A DNA stretch of 36,546 nt from Methanobacteriota archaeon (GTDB taxonomy: Archaea; Thermoplasmatota; Thermoplasmata; RBG-16-68-12), in assembly GCA_005878485.1 (NCBI GenBank), contig VBMG01000096.1, positions 1 to 36,546 on the forward strand, read 5' to 3'. Positions 10,894 through 19,703 of this stretch are shown in pieces. The notes below the pieces were generated by a model. It worked only from the letters and a program-made list of their open reading frames with translations. It was not told where the DNA came from and made no database searches. The stretch's first letter is position 1. Each line of letters begins with the position of its first letter. The position numbers and the translations under genes were made by a program.

Positions 10894-11871
10894 TTGGTCG
10901 GAACGACGGTCGTTGGCAGTTACCCGCGGATTGGCGAAAGGCCGGAGGAGCAGTCCCTTCGCCGTGCGATCGCCCGTCTCGACAAAGGGGAGATCGACGC
11001 GGCCCAGCTGCGAACCGTGGAACGGGAGGTCGTCAAGGCGGTCCTGCGCGAGCAGAACGAGGCGGGAATCGACGCGGTCACCGACGGCCAGATTTCGTGG
11101 TACGACAGTCAGAGCCACATCGCGCGAAAGCTCACGTCCATCGAGATTGGCGGACTCGTTCGGTACTTCGACACGAACACGTACTACCGTCAGCCGATCG
11201 TGCGCGGAGCGGTCGCCTGGAAAGAGCCCATCCTCGGGGACGAATGGAAGTTCGCCCAAGCGAACTCGAAGGCGCCCGTGAAAGCCATCCTGACCGGTCC
11301 CCTCACGCTCGCGTCCCTTGCGGATGACAAGCACTATCGATCGAAGAAGGCGCTCGCGCTCGACCTCGCGACCGCGCTCGGGGAGGAGGTCTCGAGTCTG
11401 GTCCGCGGCGGAGCCGCCCAGATCCAACTCGACGAGCCGATCCTGACGCGCCATCCGGAGGACCTCGCGATCGCGATAGAGGGCCTCGAACGGATTCGCA
11501 GCCGCAAAGGCTCCGCCCGGCTCGCGTTCTTCACGTACTTCGGCGACGTCACGCCGATTTACGAGGATCTCCTCGAAAGTCCCGCGGACACGATCGGCCT
11601 CGACCTCGTGCAGGGAGCCGCGACGTGGGACGCGATTGCCAAGTACGGCTCGGAGAAGCCGCTCGTCCTGGGTCTGATCGACGCCCGCAACACGAAGAAA
11701 GAAGTACCCGGCGAGGTGGCGAAGAAGGTCCTCGAGTTGAGGGATCTCGTGGACCTGAAGACGACGGACCTGTCCCCCTCGAACGGGCTTGAGTTCCTGC
11801 CGCGGGAGCGGGCGCGCGAGAAGCTGGGGATCCTGTCGGCGGCCGCGCGGCAGGTCGGGGTGGCGGCATGA
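10894..11871 (+). CDS. MetE-like protein without zinc site (N-terminal-half type)
   Basis: A TIM-barrel protein of the UROD/MetE superfamily, 325 residues. It begins V-G-S-Y-P-R and keeps the P-V-K-A-I-L-T-G-P-L-T-L strand, I-Q-L-D-E-P and G-L-I-D-A-R-N. At the places where the catalytic zinc ligands should be (H-x-C and a late D-x-x-C-G) it has F-F-T-Y-F-G and L-S-P-S-N-G, so it cannot hold the zinc. This mirrors the inactive N-terminal half of two-domain bacterial MetE. The TTG start is supported by GGGAGG 7 bases upstream. The stop overlaps the start of the next gene (ATGA), so the two products are made together and probably form a split MetE. Confidence 0.85.
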   Translation: MVGTTVVGSYPRIGERPEEQSLRRAIARLDKGEIDAAQLRTVEREVVKAVLREQNEAGIDAVTDGQISWYDSQSHIARKLTSIEIGGLVRYFDTNTYYRQPIVRGAVAWKEPILGDEWKFAQANSKAPVKAILTGPLTLASLADDKHYRSKKALALDLATALGEEVSSLVRGGAAQIQLDEPILTRHPEDLAIAIEGLERIRSRKGSARLAFFTYFGDVTPIYEDLLESPADTIGLDLVQGAATWDAIAKYGSEKPLVLGLIDARNTKKEVPGEVAKKVLELRDLVDLKTTDLSPSNGLEFLPRERAREKLGILSAAARQVGVAA

Positions 11872-12851
11872 GCGCCCTCCTGACGACGAGCGTCGGCTCG
11901 TTCCCGAAACCCGAGTACCTGCTGCGGGCGCGCACGAAAGCCTCGAAAGGCGAGCTGTCGGAGGAAGGCCTCCGGGCGCTCGAGGAGAAGTCGACCGCGG
12001 AATGGATTCAGTTCCAAGAGCAGATCGGGATCGACATCCCCGTCGACGGTGAGCAGTACCGCGGCGACATGGCCACGTACTTCGCGGAAAACATCGACGG
12101 CACGGAGATTTCCGGCCTGGTGCGTTCGTACGGGAACCGGTATTACAAGAAACCGATCATCGTCGACGAGCTGCGCCGGAAAGGCCCGATCAGCGTGGAC
12201 TGGTTCCGGTTCGCACAGGCTCGCACGCGGAAGCCCGTGAAAGGCATGATCACGGGGCCCTACACGATGATGGACTGGTCGTTCGACGAATTCTACGGGT
12301 CGCGGGAGACCGCGTGCCTCGCGTTCGCGAAGCTGTTGCACCAGGAGGCCCGCGACCTCGAGTCGGCGGGGGCGAAGATCGTCCAGGTCGACGAGCCCGC
12401 GCTCTCGACCCGGTTCGACGAACTTCCGCTCCTCGTCAAGGCGGTCGGCGTCGTGACGAAGGGTCTGCGCGCGAAGACGATCCTCCACACGTGCTACGGG
12501 AACTACAACGAGATTTTCGCGTACTTCAACAAGCTCCCGGTCGACCAGATCGACCTCGAGATGTCGAATTCGGGCCTCGACCTGCTCGAACGCTTCCGGC
12601 GGGAGCCCCTCCGGAAGGAGATCGCCTTCGGCGTCGTCGACGTCCACAGCCATGTGATCGAGCCGGAATCCCTCATCCGCGAGCGCATCGAGAAGGCCCT
12701 CACGATCTTTGACCCGGACAAGCTGTACATCGATCCGGACTGCGGTCTCAAAACGCGGAGCGTCGAGGAAGCCCAGGCGAAGTTGCGGAACATGGTTGCC
12801 GCGACCCGCGCGGTCCGAGAATCGCACCACCTAACGGTGGGCAAAGGGTAA
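11868..12851 (+). CDS. metE: Methionine synthase, MetE catalytic-half type
   Basis: Transfers a methyl group to homocysteine to make methionine. The zinc ligands expected for MetE are visible: H207 and C209 in I-L-H-T-C-Y-G-N, E231, and C292 in D-P-D-C-G-L-K-T-R. Also present are V-G-S-F-P-K at the start and V-D-E-P-A-L-S. At 327 residues it is a single barrel. Either the upstream barrel supplies the rest of a split MetE, or this is a core methionine synthase fed by a corrinoid protein or another methyl donor. No corrinoid protein is nearby, which favours the split form but does not prove it. Confidence 0.88.
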   Translation: MSALLTTSVGSFPKPEYLLRARTKASKGELSEEGLRALEEKSTAEWIQFQEQIGIDIPVDGEQYRGDMATYFAENIDGTEISGLVRSYGNRYYKKPIIVDELRRKGPISVDWFRFAQARTRKPVKGMITGPYTMMDWSFDEFYGSRETACLAFAKLLHQEARDLESAGAKIVQVDEPALSTRFDELPLLVKAVGVVTKGLRAKTILHTCYGNYNEIFAYFNKLPVDQIDLEMSNSGLDLLERFRREPLRKEIAFGVVDVHSHVIEPESLIRERIEKALTIFDPDKLYIDPDCGLKTRSVEEAQAKLRNMVAATRAVRESHHLTVGKG

Positions 12852-12866
12852 AGTCCCTCGTGCGCA

Positions 12867-13355
12867 ATGGACACCATGAGGATCTCGATGGGAAGCCCCG
12901 CGGATCTCCGCCTGCACTCGGATGCGCCGTTGCGGCTGTTCACGGTGACGGAAGCGGATGCGCTCGTCCCGCAGCTCGAACACGTTTTCCGGCGCCTCGA
13001 CCCGAAGCTCGCCCGGCTGCGGGAACTGCGGGAACTCATCGAAGACGCGGAATCGTATTTCGGCGAAGGCTTGCTCGGCGCGCCCCCGAAGGACCGCGAC
13101 GCGTACGCGGTGTCCCTCCAGGAACAGTCGGACCTTGAGCGATCCGTCCAAGCCGACGTCGACGAGGTTCACGCGCACGGCTGCGAACTCAAGGATGTCC
13201 ACCGCGGCCTCGTCGATTTCCCGGCCCGGATCGGGGACGAGGTCGCCTATCTGTGCTGGCAACGGGGGGAGCCTCGGATTGGATGGTGGCACACGCTCGA
13301 GGCCGGCTTCGCGGGCCGAAAGGTGTTGACCCCCGAAACGGGGCCCGTCAAGTGA
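12867..13355 (+). CDS. DUF2203 family protein
   Basis: The 162-residue protein shows the DUF2203 pattern: an F-T-V-x-E-A-D-A-L-x-P-x-L start, a charged helical middle, then G-C-E-L-K-D, G-L-V-D-F-P-A, V-A-Y-L-C-W-Q-R-G-E and W-H-x-L-x-x-G-F-A-G-R. The function of the family is unknown. The first ATG (12867) and a second at 12891 are both possible starts. Neither has a clear Shine-Dalgarno. It follows metE by 15 bases and may share its transcript. Confidence 0.8.
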   Translation: MDTMRISMGSPADLRLHSDAPLRLFTVTEADALVPQLEHVFRRLDPKLARLRELRELIEDAESYFGEGLLGAPPKDRDAYAVSLQEQSDLERSVQADVDEVHAHGCELKDVHRGLVDFPARIGDEVAYLCWQRGEPRIGWWHTLEAGFAGRKVLTPETGPVK

Positions 13356-13377
13356 TTCCCCCGATTGGAAGCGGAAC

Positions 13378-13386
13378 GTTAATAAC
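13378..13386 (+). promoter_or_regulatory. Putative promoter of the DUF59 gene
   Basis: GTTAATAAC in a GC-rich spacer, 34 bases before the ATG at 13421, fits a TATA box giving a very short leader. Confidence 0.45.
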
Positions 13387-13420
13387 GGACCGGCCGCCTA
13401 GGAAGTTCGAGGCATCCGCG

Positions 13421-13729
13421 ATGGCAAGCAAGGATGACGTGATCAGCGTCCTCCGCAAGTGCTACGATCCCGAGATCCCGATCAACATCTACGATCTCGG
13501 TCTGGTGTACAACATCGAGCTGAAAGGGGACGAAGGCAGGGTCGACGTCCGGATGACGCTGACCGCACCGGGTTGCCCCGCGTCCGCGTACATCCACCAG
13601 GACGTGAAACGGAAGCTCGAGCAGCTGCCGGGAATTAAGGAAGCGAAGGTCGACATCGTCTGGGATCCGCCGTGGACGCCCGAGATGATGTCCGAGACGG
13701 CAAAGAAGCAGTTCGGCTGGGGCATCTGA
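13421..13729 (+). CDS. DUF59 / MIP18-type iron-sulfur assembly protein (SufT-like)
   Basis: A 102-residue stand-alone DUF59 domain: D-P-E-I-P-I-N-I-Y-D-L-G-L-V-Y at 16-30, M-T-L-T-A-P-G-C-P-A with the conserved cysteine, and W-D-P-P-W-T-P-E-M-M near the end. Members (SufT, PaaD, Cia2/MIP18) take part in maturation of iron-sulfur proteins. The frame is open back to 13253, overlapping DUF2203, but similarity begins at this ATG and a TATA-like box lies 34 bases before it. It sits 2.6 kb before the suf operon. Confidence 0.88.
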   Translation: MASKDDVISVLRKCYDPEIPINIYDLGLVYNIELKGDEGRVDVRMTLTAPGCPASAYIHQDVKRKLEQLPGIKEAKVDIVWDPPWTPEMMSETAKKQFGWGI

Positions 13730-13822
13730 GCCTCCGCCGATTCCCCCTGCGTCAGTACCAAATCTTGATATTCTCTCCCCCGTATCCAGCGGCGCGCAGG
13801 GTTTCGGGGGTGGCCGAGTACC

Positions 13823-14341
13823 GTGACCTCCAAGGGTGGGAAGGAGTCGGACGCCCTCAGGCGGGCCGTCGGGGCCATCGTAGAAGGCCTGCGGTTCTAC
13901 GACCTCGCGAACGCCGCGGTCGCGGAAGTCCGCGTGAAGGTCGCCTTCGAGGAGCTCGGTCGCCGCAAGCGAGAGCAACTCTCGAAGCTCGAGAGCGTGG
14001 CGGGACCGACCGCGAAAGACGCGGCCGTAATGCCCGGCATCTACCCCATGGACGCCGTCGCGAAGGTGGAGTGCTACGTCTGCGGCTACGTCGCCGAGAC
14101 GAAGGCAATGCCGAGCCAGTGCCCGAATTGCGGTGCGGCCCGATACGCCTTCGAAAAGGAGATCGCGCTGACGAAAGCCTGGGAGATTGCCGCGGACGCG
14201 GACCGTAAGTCCGCCGTCGTCTTGCGCGCGTCTGCCGGCATGGCGCAGGGCCGCACGCGGGACGTCCTCGAGGCGCTCGCGCGGGAAGAAGAGGCGGGAG
14301 CCAACGAAGCGGCGAAGCAGCTCGCGGAACTCCGCGCCTAA
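13823..14341 (+). CDS. Ferritin-like/rubredoxin-like protein (degenerate rubrerythrin type)
   Basis: The 172-residue protein has a helical N-terminal part and a zinc-ribbon or rubredoxin-like knuckle at about 84-103 (C-Y-V-C-G-Y, then C-P-N-C-G), followed by a helical C-terminal part. Rubrerythrins pair such a knuckle with a di-iron helical bundle. Here I do not find the usual E-x-x-H pairs, so a di-iron peroxidase role is doubtful. It starts with GTG at 13823; GGGGGTGG lies 9 bases upstream. It is followed 14 bases later by the HdrD-like gene, suggesting an electron-transfer or oxidative-stress pair. Confidence 0.6.
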   Translation: MTSKGGKESDALRRAVGAIVEGLRFYDLANAAVAEVRVKVAFEELGRRKREQLSKLESVAGPTAKDAAVMPGIYPMDAVAKVECYVCGYVAETKAMPSQCPNCGAARYAFEKEIALTKAWEIAADADRKSAVVLRASAGMAQGRTRDVLEALAREEEAGANEAAKQLAELRA

Positions 14342-14355
14342 GCGAGGTGGGTCAC

Positions 14356-15519
14356 GTGGCGCGTCTCGCGAAGATGCCCCCCATTCAGGAAGATATTCAC
14401 GCCTGCACGATGTGTGGCTATTGCGTCCCCGTCTGCCCGGCGTACCAAGAGGCCGGCTGGGAGGGGGCCTCACCCCGCGGCCGGATTTTCGCTCTGCGCC
14501 AGTACGAGATGCGCGGCCCCCTTGACCGGCTCCTTCGCCGGAATGTGAAACCGGGCGAGGACTTCGCTCGGAACTCGTGGGAGTGCACCGGCTGCGGCGC
14601 GTGCGAGGACATCTGTCCCGTCGACATCCCGTTCGACACGCTGTGGGACGACGTGAAGGAGTGGATGGTGACCTCCGGGTACGGCCGGAAGGAACTCGAG
14701 CCGTACCTCGCGAACGTCCGGGAGACGCACAACCTCTTCGGCGAGCCGACCGAGAAGCGGGCGTCGTGGATCCCCCCGGAGGCCGAGCAGTCCGACAATC
14801 CGGAGGTGCTCTACTGGGTCGGCTGCGTCGCGAGCTACCGGAAGCAGCAGGTCGCCCGCGCGATGGTGAAGATCCTGAACGCCGCGCGGGTGCCATACAA
14901 GATCCTCGGGCCGGACGAATGGTGTTCGGGAGCGCCGCTTGCGCGGATGGGCTATCAGGAGTTCACGAAGAAGGAGCTCATGCCGCACAACGTCCGGGCG
15001 GTCCAGGAGACCGGCGCGAAGGTCCTCGTCACGGCCTGCGCCGAGTGCTATCGGGCGTTCGCCCGCGACTACCGGCAATGGGGCGGCAACCCACCGTACA
15101 GCGTGTTCCACATCTCCCACTACGTCGAGAAGCTGATCCGCGAGAAGCGGATCGCCTTCACGAAGCCCCTGCCTCAGAAAATCGCGTTTCACGACGCCTG
15201 TCACATGTCCCGCGTGTCCCACGTATACGAGCCGCCTCGCCAGGCACTGAAGTTCATCCGCGACCTGAAGGTCCTCGAGATTCTGCCGCACCACGAGGAC
15301 GCCCTTTGTTCCGGCGCGGGCGGTGGCTTCCCGGCGGTCTTCCCGGAGCAGGCGGCTAAGGTGGCCCAGCGGCGACTCGACGCCGCGGAGGACACAGGCG
15401 CGACGAGCCTGGTGACGACGTGCCCGCACGCGGAGATGCATTTCGAGGGCATCGCCCAGAAACGGAACATGACGCTGACCATCGTCGATCTCGCGGAGAT
15501 GCTCGCGAACGCGCTGTGA
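14356..15519 (+). CDS. HdrD/GlpC-like iron-sulfur oxidoreductase subunit
   Basis: Two N-terminal [4Fe-4S] ferredoxin motifs (C17-x2-C20-x2-C23-x3-C27, and C77-x2-C80-x2-C83-x3-C87) are followed by two CCG domains, as in heterodisulfide reductase HdrD and the iron-sulfur subunits of lactate and glycerol-3-phosphate oxidases. The CCG motifs are altered: W-C-S-G-A-P in the first and L-C-S-G-A-G-G-G in the second. The last C-x-x-C of the second is C-P-H-A. I chose the GTG at 14356, which has GAGGTGG just upstream, over the GTG at 14347. It may accept electrons for a flavin dehydrogenase such as the one at 7549. Confidence 0.8.
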   Translation: MARLAKMPPIQEDIHACTMCGYCVPVCPAYQEAGWEGASPRGRIFALRQYEMRGPLDRLLRRNVKPGEDFARNSWECTGCGACEDICPVDIPFDTLWDDVKEWMVTSGYGRKELEPYLANVRETHNLFGEPTEKRASWIPPEAEQSDNPEVLYWVGCVASYRKQQVARAMVKILNAARVPYKILGPDEWCSGAPLARMGYQEFTKKELMPHNVRAVQETGAKVLVTACAECYRAFARDYRQWGGNPPYSVFHISHYVEKLIREKRIAFTKPLPQKIAFHDACHMSRVSHVYEPPRQALKFIRDLKVLEILPHHEDALCSGAGGGFPAVFPEQAAKVAQRRLDAAEDTGATSLVTTCPHAEMHFEGIAQKRNMTLTIVDLAEMLANAL

Positions 15520-15530
15520 CCGCGGTCCGG

Positions 15531-15872
15531 TCAAATCGTGAAGCTCAGGCCGCACGAACAGGAGTGCTTCGCGTTCGGGTTCGTGATCTTGAACTGGCCG
15601 CCGAACAGATCCTCTTCCCACTCGAGCTTCGATCCCCGAAGGTACGTCATGCTCTTCGGGTCGACGAAGACCCGGACGTCCTCTTGGGCGACGACGAGGT
15701 CGGTCGGCCGTGGCGCTTCCGCCAGGTCCATCCGATATTGCATGCCGCTGCAGCCACCCGCGATGATCCGCAGACGCAGCGCGGCTTCCGGCTTGTTTTC
15801 CTTTTGCTGCAACACCCGAATCCGCCGGACGGCGGTGTCCGTCACGGTGAGCGGCAACGTCTCGGAGGCCAT
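15531..15872 (-). CDS. iscA: A-type iron-sulfur cluster carrier (IscA/SufA/ErpA)
   Basis: Carries or relays iron-sulfur clusters from the scaffold to target proteins. The three ligand cysteines are present: C41 in A-G-G-C-S-G-M-Q-Y, and C105 and C107 in S-C-S-C-G-L-S-F. The length of 113 residues is normal. The ATG at 15872 has a GTG codon directly before it at 15875, so the true start is ambiguous by one residue. It diverges from the sufB operon across about 170 bases. Its 3' end lies 11 bases from that of the convergent HdrD-like gene. Confidence 0.92.
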   Translation of the reverse strand: MASETLPLTVTDTAVRRIRVLQQKENKPEAALRLRIIAGGCSGMQYRMDLAEAPRPTDLVVAQEDVRVFVDPKSMTYLRGSKLEWEEDLFGGQFKITNPNAKHSCSCGLSFTI

Positions 15873-15910
15873 CACGCAGATCGCGTCCCGGTGCGTTCGA
15901 AGGCAGCCCT

Positions 15911-15922
15911 TGACCTTAAGTC
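15911..15922 (-). promoter_or_regulatory. Putative iscA promoter
   Basis: On the minus strand GACTTAAGGTCA lies 39 bases before the iscA ATG, the right distance for its TATA region. This means iscA need not use the palindromic element at 15990. Confidence 0.4.
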
Positions 15923-15989
15923 TTCCGCCGCGAATCGCGCGCCCGGAGTCGGCCCCGCGTCATTCGCCGGACGCACGACCAAAGATATA

Positions 15990-16004
15990 TATAACGTCGT
16001 TATA
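15990..16004 (+). promoter_or_regulatory. Palindromic TATA element of the suf operon
   Basis: TATAACG-T-CGTTATA is a perfect palindrome with 7-base arms, extended on the left by GATATA (15984-15989). It lies 37 bases before the sufB ATG, followed by GGGAGG at 16029-16034 as Shine-Dalgarno. It overlaps the only AT-rich stretch, so it must contain the TATA box. The match to the tfb element (12 of 15 bases, same spacing) suggests a common protein binds here, possibly an iron-sulfur or iron-responsive repressor. That is inference. Confidence 0.65.
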
Positions 16005-16041
16005 GTGACTATTTCGCTTCCCGAAAACGGGAGGCGTTCCC

Positions 16042-17493
16042 ATGGTATCCAAGACGGTCATCCAGGAGCAGATGGCGAAGCAGGAGTACAAATACGGCTT
16101 CGTCACCGACGTCGAGATGGAGACGGTCCCGAAGGGCCTGAACGAGGACGTCATCCGGCTCATCTCCGGCAAGAAAAACGAGCCCGAGTGGATGCTCGAC
16201 TGGCGACTCCGCGCCTACCGCCACTGGCTCACGATGAAGGAGCCGAAGTGGTCGAACGTCCGGTATCCGCCGATCAACTATCAGGACATCATCTACTACG
16301 CCGCGCCGAAGCCGAAGAAACCGGTCAAGAGCCTCGAGGACGTCGACCCGGAGATCCGCGCGTTGTACGCGAAGCTCGGGATCCCGCTCCAGGAGCAGGA
16401 GCGCCTCGCCGGCGTGGCCGTCGACGCCGTCCTGGACAGCGTCTCTGTCGCGACGACGTTCAAGGACCGACTTGCGGAGCTCGGGATCATCTTCTGCTCG
16501 TTCTCCGATGCGGTCCGGGAGCACCCGGACCTCGTCCGGAAGTACCTGGGCACCGTGGTCCCGTTCAACGACAACTTCTTCGCGGGCCTGAACAGCGCCG
16601 TGTTCAGCGACGGCTCCTTCGCGTACGTGCCACCGGGCGTCCGGTGCCCGATGGAACTGTCGACCTACTTCCGTATCAACGCGCAAGACACGGGCCAGTT
16701 CGAACGCACCCTGATCATCGCGGACGACGGTGCCTACGTCAGCTATCTCGAAGGCTGCACGGCCCCGATCCGCGACACGAACCAGCTGCATGCGGCGGTC
16801 GTCGAGCTGATCGCGCTCGACAACGCGGAGATCAAGTACTCGACGATCCAGAACTGGTACCCCGGCGATAAGCAGGGGAAAGGCGGCATCTACAACTTCG
16901 TCACGAAGCGCGGCAAGGCGCTCGGGGTGAATTCGAAGGTCTCTTGGACGCAGGTCGAGACGGGCTCCGCGATCACGTGGAAATATCCGAGCTGCATCCT
17001 CCAGGGCGACAACTCCCAGGGCGAGTTCTACTCCGTCGCCGTCGTGAACAACTACCAGCAGGCCGACACCGGCACGAAGATGCTGCATATCGGGAAGAAC
17101 ACCCGAAGCACGATCATCTCGAAAGGCATCTCCGCGGGCTACGGCCGGAACACGTACCGCGGCCGGGTGCATATCCACAAGGGCGCGACGGGCGCGCGGA
17201 ACTACTCGCAGTGCGACTCCCTCTTGCTCGGCTCGACGTGCGCGGCGTTCACGTTCCCGGACATCGTCGTCCAGGATCCGACCGCGCAGATGGAGCACGA
17301 GGCGTCGACCTCGAAGATCGGCGATGAGCAGCTGTTCTACTGCCAGACGCGCGGCATCACGCCCGAAGACGCGACGAACATGATCGTCAACGGCTTCTGC
17401 AAACAAGTCTTCTTGAAGCTCCCGATGGAGTTCGCGGTGGAAGCCCAGAAGCTGATCGGCGTGAGCCTGGCCCTCGAGGGCACGGTCGGCTGA
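16042..17493 (+). CDS. sufB: Fe-S cluster scaffold SufB
   Basis: Core scaffold of the SUF machine, acting with SufC and SufD to build [4Fe-4S] clusters in the cytosol. The 483-residue sequence is a canonical SufB: N-terminal [39 protein letters not shown], and E-H-E-A-S at 418-422 followed by [12 protein letters not shown]. It is the first gene of a nine-gene run and has a good Shine-Dalgarno (GGGAGG). Codon use and composition match the neighbours. Confidence 0.96.
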   Translation: MVSKTVIQEQMAKQEYKYGFVTDVEMETVPKGLNEDVIRLISGKKNEPEWMLDWRLRAYRHWLTMKEPKWSNVRYPPINYQDIIYYAAPKPKKPVKSLEDVDPEIRALYAKLGIPLQEQERLAGVAVDAVLDSVSVATTFKDRLAELGIIFCSFSDAVREHPDLVRKYLGTVVPFNDNFFAGLNSAVFSDGSFAYVPPGVRCPMELSTYFRINAQDTGQFERTLIIADDGAYVSYLEGCTAPIRDTNQLHAAVVELIALDNAEIKYSTIQNWYPGDKQGKGGIYNFVTKRGKALGVNSKVSWTQVETGSAITWKYPSCILQGDNSQGEFYSVAVVNNYQQADTGTKMLHIGKNTRSTIISKGISAGYGRNTYRGRVHIHKGATGARNYSQCDSLLLGSTCAAFTFPDIVVQDPTAQMEHEASTSKIGDEQLFYCQTRGITPEDATNMIVNGFCKQVFLKLPMEFAVEAQKLIGVSLALEGTVG

Positions 17494-17522
17494 GCGCGTC
17501 CCGCTCCCGGGAGGAGATGGCG

Positions 17523-18293
17523 ATGCTCGAGATCAAGGGTCTGCACGTGAAGGTGGCCGGCAAGGAGATCCTGAAAGGGATCGACCTGTCGATCCAGCCG
17601 GGCGAGGTCCACGCGATCATGGGCCCGAACGGTAGCGGAAAGACGACGCTGGCCCAGGTCCTGGCCGGCCGCGTGACGTACGAGGTCACGGGGGGCACGG
17701 CCCGCTTCGAAGGGAAGGACCTGCTCGCGATGAAGCCGGAGGACCGGGCCCGCGAAGGCGTGTTCATGGCATTCCAGTATCCCGTCGAGATCCCGGGCGT
17801 GAGCAACGCCTACTTCCTGAAGGCCGCGCTGAACGCGATCCGGAAGTACCGCGGCCAGGACGAGATCGATGCGATGGACTTCGTAACCCTCGTCCAGGAC
17901 AAGGCGAAGCTCCTCGGCCTCGACGAGACGTTCATGAAGCGCGGCCTGAACGAAGGCTTCTCGGGCGGCGAGAAAAAGAAGAACGAGGTGTTCCAGATGG
18001 CGGTCCTCGAGCCGAAATTCTGCGTCCTCGACGAGACCGACTCCGGACTCGACATCGACGCCTTGCGGCTCGTGGCGAACGGCATCAACGCGATGCGCAG
18101 CCCGAAGCGGGCGATGCTCGTCGTCACGCACTACCAGCGTCTGCTCGACTACGTCGTGCCGGACGTCGTCCACGTCCTCGTCGACGGGAAGATCGTAAAG
18201 AGCGGGGATGCGGACCTCGCGCGCAACCTCGAGAAGCACGGATACGGCTGGATCCTCGAGGAGGCCCCGAGACCAGCGCCCGCGCGTCCGTGA
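17523..18293 (+). CDS. sufC: SufC ATPase
   Basis: ABC-type ATPase that drives conformational change in SufB/SufD. Walker A is G-P-N-G-S-G-K-T (34-41), the signature is F-S-G-G-E-K-K-K-N-E, and Walker B is C-V-L-D-E-T-D-S-G-L-D. That signature and Walker B variant are typical of SufC. The ATG at 17517 touches the Shine-Dalgarno GGGAGGAG (17509-17516), so I place the start at the ATG at 17523, which gives the usual M-L-E-I-K-G-L start and 6-base spacing. The 256 residues are full length. Its stop overlaps the next start (GTGA). Confidence 0.95.
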   Translation: MLEIKGLHVKVAGKEILKGIDLSIQPGEVHAIMGPNGSGKTTLAQVLAGRVTYEVTGGTARFEGKDLLAMKPEDRAREGVFMAFQYPVEIPGVSNAYFLKAALNAIRKYRGQDEIDAMDFVTLVQDKAKLLGLDETFMKRGLNEGFSGGEKKKNEVFQMAVLEPKFCVLDETDSGLDIDALRLVANGINAMRSPKRAMLVVTHYQRLLDYVVPDVVHVLVDGKIVKSGDADLARNLEKHGYGWILEEAPRPAPARP

Positions 18294-19648
18294 GGCCGGT
18301 GACGGACGTGGCGGTGGCCGTCGACGCGAAGCAGACGTATGTCGCGGAGTTCGCGTCGTCGGAAAAGGAACTCGGCGGGCCGAAATGGGTCCGCACGCTC
18401 CGCCAGAACGCGATCGCACGGTTCGAGTCCCTTGGGTTTCCGACGCAGAAGCACGAGGAATGGAAGTACACGAACCTCGCGCCGCTCCTTCGTGCTCCCT
18501 TCAAGCCCGCCATCTTGGCGCGTCCGGATGGGGTCGTCGCGGAGAAGCTTCAACCCTTCACCTTCGGTGTCCTGAAGACGAACCAGGTCGTCTTCGTGAA
18601 TGGGCGATACGCGCCCCGACTTTCGTACCTGAGATCCTTGCCGGAGGGCGTTCGGATCGGGTCGATGGCGGAGATGCTGCGTTCAGAGCCGAGGGCCCTT
18701 GAGAAGCATGTGGCTCGCTATGCGAGCTTCGAGGCCGATTCGTTCGTCGCCTTGAACACGGCGTTCTTCCAGGACGGCGCGTTCGTCGAGATTCCCAAGA
18801 ACACGGTCGTGGACGAACCGATCCATCTTCTCTTCCTCTCGGCGTCGAGGGACCTTCCCATCGTCGCCCACCCCCGGAACCTGATCCTCCTTGGAGCGAA
18901 CAGCCACGCGACCGTCATCGAGACGTACGCCGGCTGGGCGCCCGACGTGACGTTCACGAACGCGGCGACGGAGGTCGTCGTCGGACCGGCCGCCGTCCTC
19001 GAGCACTACAAGGTGCAGCGGGAGTCCGAGCGGGCGTTCCATTTCGGGACGATGACCGTCGACCAGGAGCGAGATTCCTCCGTCACGGCGCACTCGATGT
19101 CCTTCGGCAGCTCCCTGTCGAGGAACAGCGTGTCCACGATCTTCCGCGGGCAAGGCGGGAGCCTCACGCTGAACGGGATCTTCATGCCCCGGGAGACCCA
19201 ACAACACGACAACTACACGCGCATCGACCATGTGGCGCCCTCGTGCACGAGCGTCGAGCTGTATCGCGGCATCCTCGACGGCCGGTCGCGCGGCGTGTTC
19301 AACGGGAACATCTACGTCCGGAAGGACGCCCAGAAGACGGTCGCGCGGCAGACGAACAAGAACCTCCTCCTCTCGAAAGAGGCGTTCGTCGACAGCACGC
19401 CGGGCCTCGAGATTCTCGCGGACGACGTGAAGTGCAATCACGCGTCCACGATCGGCCAGCTCGACGATAACGCCGTGTTCTACCTGCGATCCCGCGGCAT
19501 CGACGAGGAGGCGGCGCGGAACATCCTGACCTACGCCTTCGTCGCGGATGTCGTGAACCAAGTTCGGGTCGCGCCGATTCGCATCAAACTCGATCAGTTG
19601 ATTCTCTCGCGGCTCCCGAAGGGAGCGGGACTCGGCGAGACCTTATGA
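18290..19648 (+). CDS. sufD: SufD
   Basis: Partner of SufB in the SufBC2D complex, implicated in iron acquisition. The N-terminal part has the K-H-E-E-W-K-Y-T-N-L motif of SufD. The C-terminal part has L-E-I-L-A-D-D-V-K-C-N-H-A-S-T-I-G-Q-L, including the histidine region known to be important in E. coli SufD. The product is 452 residues. It starts with GTG at 18290, overlapping the sufC stop by 4 bases. Archaea more often have only SufB and SufC, so a true SufD supports a bacterial-type suf set. Confidence 0.93.
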   Translation: MRPVTDVAVAVDAKQTYVAEFASSEKELGGPKWVRTLRQNAIARFESLGFPTQKHEEWKYTNLAPLLRAPFKPAILARPDGVVAEKLQPFTFGVLKTNQVVFVNGRYAPRLSYLRSLPEGVRIGSMAEMLRSEPRALEKHVARYASFEADSFVALNTAFFQDGAFVEIPKNTVVDEPIHLLFLSASRDLPIVAHPRNLILLGANSHATVIETYAGWAPDVTFTNAATEVVVGPAAVLEHYKVQRESERAFHFGTMTVDQERDSSVTAHSMSFGSSLSRNSVSTIFRGQGGSLTLNGIFMPRETQQHDNYTRIDHVAPSCTSVELYRGILDGRSRGVFNGNIYVRKDAQKTVARQTNKNLLLSKEAFVDSTPGLEILADDVKCNHASTIGQLDDNAVFYLRSRGIDEEAARNILTYAFVADVVNQVRVAPIRIKLDQLILSRLPKGAGLGETL

Positions 19649-19703
19649 TGAGCGAATCCGTTACAAGGGGGTCGGGATCCATCGCCCGCCGGGAGGCCTT
19701 CTG

